A stretch of 64,000 nt of DNA from Mesorhizobium sp. B2-1-8 (GTDB lineage Bacteria; Pseudomonadota; Alphaproteobacteria; Rhizobiales; Rhizobiaceae), in contig NZ_CP083952.1 of assembly GCF_006442545.2 (NCBI RefSeq), positions 2,287,501-2,351,500 on the forward strand, given 5' to 3'. How positions within the stretch are numbered: position 1 is the stretch's first letter; each line of letters begins with the position of its first letter. The notes under the pieces were generated by a model. That model saw only the letters and a list, made by a program, of their open reading frames with translations. It had not been told where the DNA came from and did not search any database. Made by a program: the position numbers and the translations under genes. Below are positions 57,994 to 64,000 of the stretch, piece after piece.

Positions 57994-58932
57994 GTGAAGG
58001 TCGGGGTGGTGCTCAATCCGATTGCCGGTGGCGGCCGGCTGAAACGGCATTGGCCCGATGTCGCCGCAGCGCTGAAAAAGCACTTCGGCGATTTCGAACT
58101 GCGCGAAACACAGGCCGAGGGCGACGCCGAGCGGCTGGCGCTCGATCTCGCGGCAAACGGTTTCGACCTGGTGATCGCGGCCGGCGGCGACGGCACGGCG
58201 AGCGAAGTGGCCGACGGCTTGCTGCAGGCCCGCGAGGAGGGCGGCAGGACAACCGAACTCGGCCTGCTGCCTTGCGGCGCCGGCATCGATTTCGCGCGCG
58301 GCCTCGGCCTGCCGACGGCGATCGACGCGACGCTGAAGCGGATGGCCGAGGCCAAGGCAAGGGCGGTCGATGCCGGCCGCATCTGCTATGTCGACGAGCA
58401 TGGCGCGCTGGCCAGCCGCCACTTCATCAATATCGCCAGCCTTGGCCTGTCGGGCGCCACCGACCGCGCCGTCAATGCCGACAAGCGCAAGGGCAGGATG
58501 TCGGCCAAGGCGCTGTTCCTGTGGCGCACCGTGGTCGAGTTCATCCGCTACCGCTTCCAGGACGTACGGATCACCGTCGACGACGGCGACCCGGTCGAGG
58601 CGCGCATGGCGCTGGTGGCGGTGGCCAACGGCAAATTCTTCGGCGGCGGCATGATGATCGCGCCCGATGCGGAACTGACCGACGGACAGTTTGACATCGT
58701 CATCCTGCGCGCGGCCGGCAAGCTGAAGCTGATCTGGGATATCAGGCTGCTCTATGGCGGCAGGCACCGCGACCATCCCGCCATCACCATTTTGCGCGGC
58801 AGGAAAGTGGTGGTCGAACCGCTCGGCGATGTGGAAAAGAACGGCGCGCTGGTCGACATAGACGGCGAGTCGCCCGGGCGCATACCGGCGACCTTCGAGA
58901 TCCTGCCTGGGGCGTTGACGCTGAGGTATTGA
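57994..58932 (+). CDS. Diacylglycerol/lipid kinase family protein (YegS/DagK type)
   Basis: 312 residues. Lipid kinase catalytic domain with LNPIAGGGRLKRHWPDVAAA, the nucleotide loop VIAAGGDGTASEVADGL and LPCGAGIDFARGLGLP; later the metal-site region GRKVVVEPLGDVEKNGALVD and IDGESPG. It phosphorylates diacylglycerol or a similar lipid in the cytoplasm. GTG start at 57994 with GGGAGG at 7-bp spacing; an open frame upstream to 57757 lacks homology. Confidence 0.9.
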   Translation: MKVGVVLNPIAGGGRLKRHWPDVAAALKKHFGDFELRETQAEGDAERLALDLAANGFDLVIAAGGDGTASEVADGLLQAREEGGRTTELGLLPCGAGIDFARGLGLPTAIDATLKRMAEAKARAVDAGRICYVDEHGALASRHFINIASLGLSGATDRAVNADKRKGRMSAKALFLWRTVVEFIRYRFQDVRITVDDGDPVEARMALVAVANGKFFGGGMMIAPDAELTDGQFDIVILRAAGKLKLIWDIRLLYGGRHRDHPAITILRGRKVVVEPLGDVEKNGALVDIDGESPGRIPATFEILPGALTLRY

Positions 58933-58959
58933 AACGAGATGTTGCCGGGGACAGCGTCC

Positions 58960-59106
58960 CACAACGTCGTCATCCCTGGGCGAAGCAGGAGCGAAGCTCC
59001 GTCGCGGAGACCCTGGGATCCATGCCGCGACCTTGGCCGGAACAGCACCGTTGCAACGCCTTGATGTTACGGCATGGATCCTCGGGTCAAGCCCGAGGAT
59101 GACGAA
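58960..59106. repeat. Palindromic interspersed repeat, copy 2 (RIME-like)
   Basis: Holds GGGATCCATGCCGCGACCTT (from 59015) and, ~55 bp on, GGCATGGATCCTCGGGTCAA with CCCGAGGATGACGAAGG. These are the same inverted arms as in the copy at 20700-20905. An inner dyad GAAGCAGGAGCGAAGCTCC (59 kb side) is different. It fills the gap between the convergent lipid kinase and dehydrogenase genes. Confidence 0.65.
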
Positions 59107-59262
59107 GGGAAGGGTGTTTCCGTCAATCGCCGAGGTATGCGATCCGATCGAAACTCTCGTTCAGGAAACCAGTCGTGATGTTGCAGCTCTGATTCAAGTT
59201 GTTGCGGCTCTGAGTCTAGATTCTTGCCCAACGCGTTGATTTCATTTGCTGGCTCATGTTGC

Positions 59263-60180
59263 TCAGATTTCCAACTTGGCCGGAAAGCCCGGCGCGCGCA
59301 GATCGGTGCCGACTGTATCCTCCAGCAGTTTGACGATCTGGGTCGACCAGGCGCCGCCGCCATACGCGGCCTTGCCTTGCTGAAAAATCGCGTTGACGCG
59401 CGATGCCAGATCGAGCGGGACGCCGGATTGTTCGGCCATGGCGAGCGCGAAGCCGAGGTCCTTCAGTGCCAGGTCCATGGTGAAGCCGATGTCGTAGGAG
59501 CCGTTCAGCACCAACTGGCTTTCGGTCTCGTGGACGAAGCTGTTGCCGGAGGAGGCCACGATGGCGTGGTAGGACTGGGCGAGGTCGAGCCCGCCTTGCT
59601 TGGCCAGCATCAGCGCCTCGCCGGCGGCGACGAGATGGATGAAGGCCAGCATGTTGGTGATGACCTTGATCACCGCCGCCGAGCCGATCGGACCCATCAG
59701 GAACGACTTCGCGCACATCGCTTCGATGGCCGGGCGGTGGCGCTCGTAGAGGGTGGCATCGCCGCCGACCAACGCGGTGATTTTGCCGACCGCCGCCAGA
59801 TGCACGCCACCGGTGACCGGGCATTCCAACGTCTCGACGCCTCGGGCCGAGGCGAGGGCGGCGAGCCGCAAAATCTCGTCGCGGCCGTTGGTCGACATCT
59901 CGATCCAGGTGCCGCCCTTGGGCAGACCTTCCAGCAATCCGCCCGGGCCGGCCAGCACGGCTTCGCTGACTTTTGGGGAGGGCAGGCAGCTTATGGCATT
60001 GCCGGCGCGGGCGGCTGCCTCGGCCGGGCTGTTGGCGGCCGTGGCGCCGAGCGCGACGAGGCGCTCGACGGCGGCGGGGTCGCGGTCGACAACGGTGACG
60101 GCAAAGCCGTTGCGGATCAGGCTGGCGGCAAGGTTGCCGCCGAGATGGCCAAGGCCGATGAAGGCGTAGCTTTCGTTCAC
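59263..60180 (-). CDS. 3-hydroxyisobutyrate-dehydrogenase-family NAD(P)-dependent oxidoreductase
   Basis: 305 residues. Rossmann start YAFIGLGHLGGNLAASLIRN (GxGxxG), LECPVTGGVHLAAVGKITAL as substrate loop, and catalytic Lys in AAVIKVITNMLAFIHLV. Beta-hydroxyacid dehydrogenases of this kind act on hydroxyisobutyrate, tartronate semialdehyde or sugar-acid-derived hydroxy acids. Start GTG at 60180 overlaps the stop of the enolase-superfamily gene by 4 bp (GTGA). Third gene of the catabolic operon GMC-enolase-HIBADH. Confidence 0.9.
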   Translation of the reverse strand: MNESYAFIGLGHLGGNLAASLIRNGFAVTVVDRDPAAVERLVALGATAANSPAEAAARAGNAISCLPSPKVSEAVLAGPGGLLEGLPKGGTWIEMSTNGRDEILRLAALASARGVETLECPVTGGVHLAAVGKITALVGGDATLYERHRPAIEAMCAKSFLMGPIGSAAVIKVITNMLAFIHLVAAGEALMLAKQGGLDLAQSYHAIVASSGNSFVHETESQLVLNGSYDIGFTMDLALKDLGFALAMAEQSGVPLDLASRVNAIFQQGKAAYGGGAWSTQIVKLLEDTVGTDLRAPGFPAKLEI

Positions 60181-61391
60181 GGCATCAGCGGCGTCTGCAT
60201 CATCTGCAGATGCAGGTCCTTGCCGGTGTAGGGATGCGCGTCGCAGACAGCCTCGTCGAGCTCGACGCCGAGACCCGGCTCCTTCGACGGGATGACATTG
60301 CCGTCCTGCCATTCGATCTTCTTCTTCAGGAGCGTGGCGTGGAAACCGTCCCACTGCTTCAGCGATTCCAGGATGAGGAAGTTCGGCAGCGTCACCGCGA
60401 GCTGGATGTTGGCGGCACCGACGATCGGCCCGCAATAGCAATGCGGCGCGACCTGGATGTGATAGGCCTCGGCCATGGCGGCGATCTTCTTGGTCTCCAG
60501 AATGCCGCCGGAGCGGCCGAGGTCCGGCTGCAGGATGGTCGCGGCGCGGTTCTCGATGACGCGGGCGAATTCGGATTTCGTCGTCAGCCGCTCACCGGTG
60601 GCGATCGGGATCGAAGTCGCACGCGCCACCTGCGCCATCACTTCGGGCATGTCAGGCGGCACCGGCTCCTCGAACCACAAGGGATCATAGGGTTCGATGG
60701 CGCGCGCCAGGCGCAGCGCGCCCGATGCGGTGAACTGGCCGTGCGTGCCGAAGAGGATGTCGGCGCGGGTGCCGACCGCCTCGCGGATCGCCTTGATCAT
60801 GCGGGTCGAGACATCGATGTCGACGAGGCGGGGCTGGTGGCCGTCAAAGGCGGTGTAGGGGCCGGCCGGGTCGAGCTTGACGGCGTTGAACCCCTGCTTG
60901 ACATATTCGAGCGCGCAGGCCGCGGCCATTTCAGGGTCGTTGTAGACGTTCCTTCCGTCCGGCGCGTCCTCCGAATGGACACTGCCGGTGTGCGGATAAA
61001 GATAGGTGTAGGAGCGCAGCGTCTCGTGCACCTGGCCGCCGAGCAGTTTGTAGACCGGCTTGTTGGCCTCCTTGCCGACGATGTCCCAGCAGGCCATTTC
61101 GAGTGCGGAAAAACAACCCATGCCGGAAACGTCGGGGCGCTGGGTGAAGCCGGAAGAATAGGCGCGGCGGAAGAAATTCTCGATGTCGTGCGGATCGCGG
61201 CCGACGAGGTATCGCTCGGCCATGTCCTCGATCATCTTCGCCGTGATGTGGGCGGAGAAGGTAGCGTTGTAGGCCTCGCCATAACCGACCACACCGCCAT
61301 CGGTGGTGAGTTTGACGAAGATGAAATACTTGCCGCCGATGCCGGGCGGCGGATTGCCGACAACCCAGGTCTTGACGTCGGTGATCTTCAT
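60177..61391 (-). CDS. Enolase-superfamily (mandelate racemase/muconate lactonizing type) dehydratase or cycloisomerase
   Basis: 404 residues. The lid MKITDVKTWVVGNPPPGIGG, the KLDPAGPYTAF catalytic strand with Lys, RADILFGTHGQFTASGALRL, WFEEPVPPDMPE and GERLTTKSEF (metal-binding acids) and PHCYCGPIV match the superfamily. Context points to a sugar acid or lactone; D-galactonate-, galactaro-lactone- and anhydro-galactonate-type members look alike and cannot be separated here. Overlaps by 4 bp at both ends with its neighbours. Confidence 0.88.
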   Translation of the reverse strand: MKITDVKTWVVGNPPPGIGGKYFIFVKLTTDGGVVGYGEAYNATFSAHITAKMIEDMAERYLVGRDPHDIENFFRRAYSSGFTQRPDVSGMGCFSALEMACWDIVGKEANKPVYKLLGGQVHETLRSYTYLYPHTGSVHSEDAPDGRNVYNDPEMAAACALEYVKQGFNAVKLDPAGPYTAFDGHQPRLVDIDVSTRMIKAIREAVGTRADILFGTHGQFTASGALRLARAIEPYDPLWFEEPVPPDMPEVMAQVARATSIPIATGERLTTKSEFARVIENRAATILQPDLGRSGGILETKKIAAMAEAYHIQVAPHCYCGPIVGAANIQLAVTLPNFLILESLKQWDGFHATLLKKKIEWQDGNVIPSKEPGLGVELDEAVCDAHPYTGKDLHLQMMQTPLMP

Positions 61392-63004
61392 TTATGGTCC
61401 TCCAGAACCAGTTCGGCGCCCTTCCACCCGGTCATGACCGAGGCGGCGTTGGTGTTGCCGGTGATGTTGTCGGGAAAGATCGAGGCGTCGATGACGCGCA
61501 AGCCTTCGAGCCCGTGCACCTTGAGGCGCGGATCGACGACGGAACGCGAGGGGTCGGGGCCCATGCGGCAGGTCGAAACCGGGTGATAGACGGTACCGGA
61601 GCGCTTCCTGAAATCGGTGATCAGGTCGGCGTCGGACTGGATCGACGGTCCGGGCAACACCTCTTCGGCGATGATCTCGGCCATGGCCGGCATCGAGGCG
61701 ATCTGGCGCACGAATTTCACCGCCGCCAGCATCTCGTCGACATCGGCGTTGGTCGAGTAGGCGTTGGCGACGATCTTGGGATAATCCAGCGGATTGCTGG
61801 AGCGGATCATGATCTCGCCGCGGCTCGACGGACGGCAGTTGGACAGGCCGATGGAGAAACCTGGCCAAGGATCCGGCGTCAGGATCGGACGCTCGCCGTT
61901 CTTCGGGATGAGGGTCGAGAAGGCCTGGAAGTAGAGCTGCATGTTGGGCCGCGAGAAGGCCGGGTCGGTGCGGAAGAAGCCGCCGCCATGGTTCATCGAC
62001 AGCGACAGCGGGCCGGAGCGGGTCAGGATATACTGCATGCCGACCAAAAGCTTGCCCCACCACGGGCGAAGGATCTGGTTGAGCGTCGGCAGCTTGCCCT
62101 TGAAGGTGTAGTTGATGCCGACATGGTCCTGCAGATTGGCGCCGACATTCTCGTTGGCATGAGCCACCGGGATGCCCAATCCTTTGAGCAATGCAGCAGG
62201 GCCGACGCCGGAGAGCTGCATGAGCTGCGGCGAGTTGATCGAGCCCGAGGACAGGATCACCTCGCGGCCGGCGCGGGCCGTTTTCGTCTGACCGTTCTGG
62301 AGATACTCGACGCCGACCGCGCGCTTGCCTTCGAACAGGATGCGGCTGGCCAGCGCGTTGGTCTCGACGCGGACATTGGCGCGCTTCATCGCCGGGCGCA
62401 GGAAGGCGCGTGCCGTCGACATGCGACGTCCGTTTCTGGTCGAGATCTGGTAGATGCCGACGCCTTCCTGGGCAGCGCCGTTGAAATCGGGATTGAGCGG
62501 CAGCCCGGCCTGCTGGCCGGCGGCGAGATAGCGCTTCGTCAGCGGGTGGACGGCATCAGTCGTATCGCTGATGTGCAGCGGGCCGCCGCTGCCGCGCCAT
62601 GCGTCGGCGCCGGCCTCATTGTCCTCGAGCGCCTTGAAGGCCGGCAGCAGATCGTCATAGCCCCAGCCGGGATTGCCGGCGGCACGCCAGTCGTCGAAAT
62701 CCTCGCGAGCGCCGCGGATCCAGACCATGGCGTTGATCGAACTCGACCCGCCGAGCAGCTTGCCGCGCGGCCAGTGGTCGACATTGCCGCCGAGACCGGG
62801 GTCCGGCTCGGTCTTGTAGTTCCAATTGACGGTGGGATCGAAGAAGGTCTTGCCGTAGCCGAGCGGCATCTGCACGTAAAAGCGGCGGTCGCTGCCCCCT
62901 GCCTCCAGCACCAGGACCGAGAAGCGGCCCGAGGCCGACAATTTGTCGGCCAGAACCGAGCCGGCCGAGCCGGAGCCGACAATGATGAAATCGTAGGTCT
63001 GCAT
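61388..63004 (-). CDS. GMC-family FAD oxidoreductase (choline/alcohol dehydrogenase type)
   Basis: 538 residues. N-terminal FAD motif YDFIIVGSGSAGSVLADKLS, then PRGKLLGGSSSINAMVWIRG, SSGSINSPQLMQLSGVGP (GMC signature 2), and catalytic His in VYHPVSTCRMG with NTNAASVMTG near the C-terminus. Oxidises an alcohol or polyol to an aldehyde or ketone, the first step of this catabolic operon. Its stop overlaps the start of the enolase-type gene by 4 bp (ATGA). ATG at 63004. Confidence 0.92.
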   Translation of the reverse strand: MQTYDFIIVGSGSAGSVLADKLSASGRFSVLVLEAGGSDRRFYVQMPLGYGKTFFDPTVNWNYKTEPDPGLGGNVDHWPRGKLLGGSSSINAMVWIRGAREDFDDWRAAGNPGWGYDDLLPAFKALEDNEAGADAWRGSGGPLHISDTTDAVHPLTKRYLAAGQQAGLPLNPDFNGAAQEGVGIYQISTRNGRRMSTARAFLRPAMKRANVRVETNALASRILFEGKRAVGVEYLQNGQTKTARAGREVILSSGSINSPQLMQLSGVGPAALLKGLGIPVAHANENVGANLQDHVGINYTFKGKLPTLNQILRPWWGKLLVGMQYILTRSGPLSLSMNHGGGFFRTDPAFSRPNMQLYFQAFSTLIPKNGERPILTPDPWPGFSIGLSNCRPSSRGEIMIRSSNPLDYPKIVANAYSTNADVDEMLAAVKFVRQIASMPAMAEIIAEEVLPGPSIQSDADLITDFRKRSGTVYHPVSTCRMGPDPSRSVVDPRLKVHGLEGLRVIDASIFPDNITGNTNAASVMTGWKGAELVLEDHK

Positions 63005-63208
63005 GGTGGACGTCGGTGGCTCCTGAATGTGGCACCAACCTAGGCGCGGCGGGCCCGCCGCGTCGCCGCGCCTTCCGGCATCGGTTGTGAAAAAAGCGAC
63101 TGGTATATCCAGCTACGTCGCGGGGAATACCGACAATCGCGCTTGATATGCATGGGGTCGACGGACTATGCGAGGGCATCGCCACTCTGCGCAAAGGCAG
63201 GAGAGCCC

Positions 63209-64000
63209 ATGCGTGTCCTGTCGGATGCTTTCATTCCCGAACTGCCGGGCTATTACAAAGGCAAGGTCCGCGAGAATTACGACCTGGCCGACGGCAGGCG
63301 CATCATCATCGCGACCGACCGTCTCAGCGCCTTCGACATCATCTTGACCTCGATCCCGTTCAAGGGAGAGATACTGACGCAGACGGCGCGGTACTGGTTC
63401 GAGGAAACGGCCGATATCTGTCCGAACCATGTGCTGGAATATCCCGACCCCAACGTCGTCGTCGGCACTAGGCTCGACATCCTGCCGGTCGAGATCGTCG
63501 TGCGCGGCTATCTGGCGGGGACCACCAGCACCTCGATCCTGACCCGCTACCGGCGCGGCGAACGGGAGATGTATGGAATGCGCCTGCCGGACGGCCTGCG
63601 CGACAATGAGAAGCTGGCCGAACCGGTCATCACGCCGACCAGCAAGGCGGCCGATGGCGGCCATGACGAACCGCTGTCCAGGGCGGAGATTCTGGAGCAG
63701 GGCCTGCTTACGCCGGCGCAATGGGAGACCGTCTCGGACTACGCCTTGCGGCTGTTCGCCCGCGGCCAGGCGCGCGCCGCCGAGCGCGGCCTGATCCTCG
63801 CCGACACCAAATACGAATTCGGCGCCGACAAGGACGGGACGATCATCCTCGCCGACGAAATCCACACGCCCGACAGCAGCCGCTACTGGATCGCGGCGAG
63901 CTACGAACAGGCGCTGGCTGATGGTACGCGGCCGGAGAGCTTCGACAAGGATTTCATCCGCTCATGGGTGACCGCGCGCTGCGATCCCTACAAGGACCCG
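63209..64000 (+). CDS. purC: SAICAR synthetase, 3' end outside window
   Basis: 264 residues visible. Condenses CAIR with aspartate in purine synthesis. Motifs: [20 protein letters not shown] (ATP-binding start), [55 protein letters not shown] and [12 protein letters not shown]. This is the long (~310-residue) alphaproteobacterial form, so about 50 residues are missing. ATG at 63209 with GCAGGAGAGCCC before it. Confidence 0.95.
   Translation, partial: MRVLSDAFIPELPGYYKGKVRENYDLADGRRIIIATDRLSAFDIILTSIPFKGEILTQTARYWFEETADICPNHVLEYPDPNVVVGTRLDILPVEIVVRGYLAGTTSTSILTRYRRGEREMYGMRLPDGLRDNEKLAEPVITPTSKAADGGHDEPLSRAEILEQGLLTPAQWETVSDYALRLFARGQARAAERGLILADTKYEFGADKDGTIILADEIHTPDSSRYWIAASYEQALADGTRPESFDKDFIRSWVTARCDPYKDP

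Overview
This 64 kb window is a GC-rich alphaproteobacterial chromosome segment. Gene content and order (cytochrome bc1 genes petB-petC, rplY-pth-ychF, lgt-midA-pgeF, BA14K and DUF1127 proteins, a UvrB with long tails) suggest Rhizobiales, most like Mesorhizobium. The genus is an inference from protein resemblance, not from a search. It reads mostly as core chromosome: I saw no transposase, integrase, phage module, CRISPR array, rRNA or tRNA.

Layout. 1-2.2 kb: the end of cytochrome b, cytochrome c1 and apt. 2.2-6.2 kb: two overlapping MaoC-like hydratases, then a purine permease divergent from guanine deaminase. 6.2-8.8 kb: ychF, pth and rplY. 9-13.8 kb: an OhrR-like MarR regulator divergent from a haloperoxidase-type hydrolase, an Fsr-like MFS exporter divergent from an AraC regulator, and prs. 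13.9-18.6 kb: a lipoprotein and the overlapping set lgt, midA, pgeF and an M24-family enzyme. 18.7-22 kb: an orphan BrnA-like protein, ubiK, a YbjN protein, csaA and a glycosyltransferase. 22.2-26.2 kb: MarR, response regulator and histidine kinase, divergent from ilvE. 26.3-30.2 kb: small envelope and stress proteins, two cold-shock genes, a double-Kazal lipoprotein and a broken flavodoxin-like gene. 30.3-37.5 kb: a TPR-sulfotransferase, small enzymes, higBA, an ABC-F gene behind a leader peptide, a DMT exporter and a low-GC orphan. 37.6-42.4 kb: uvrB and a DUF2778 protein. 42.9-50.4 kb: a three-gene unit (exported PIMT-like protein, membrane spermidine-synthase-like protein, exported hydrolase), an exported unknown and a CapA-like protein. 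50.6-57.3 kb: DUF3137, DUF2314, an FAD oxidoreductase and several unknown exported or membrane proteins. 58-64 kb: a lipid kinase, a sugar-acid or polyol catabolic operon (GMC oxidoreductase, enolase-superfamily enzyme, HIBADH-type dehydrogenase), and the start of purC.

Genes that appear to work together: permease plus guanine deaminase (guanine uptake and conversion to xanthine); pth and ychF with rplY (translation housekeeping); higB plus higA with paired operators; the 61-63 kb catabolic operon with 4-bp overlaps. Four regulatory regions stand out: a triple TATCGCGATA-type palindrome between the MarR gene and the hydrolase, a 15-bp palindrome between the second MarR gene and ilvE, a GANTC cluster before the YbjN gene, and a 23-codon leader ORF with hairpin and T-run before the ABC-F gene. 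At least three families of interspersed palindromic repeats occur between genes, and one copy has become the C-terminus of the CapA-like protein.
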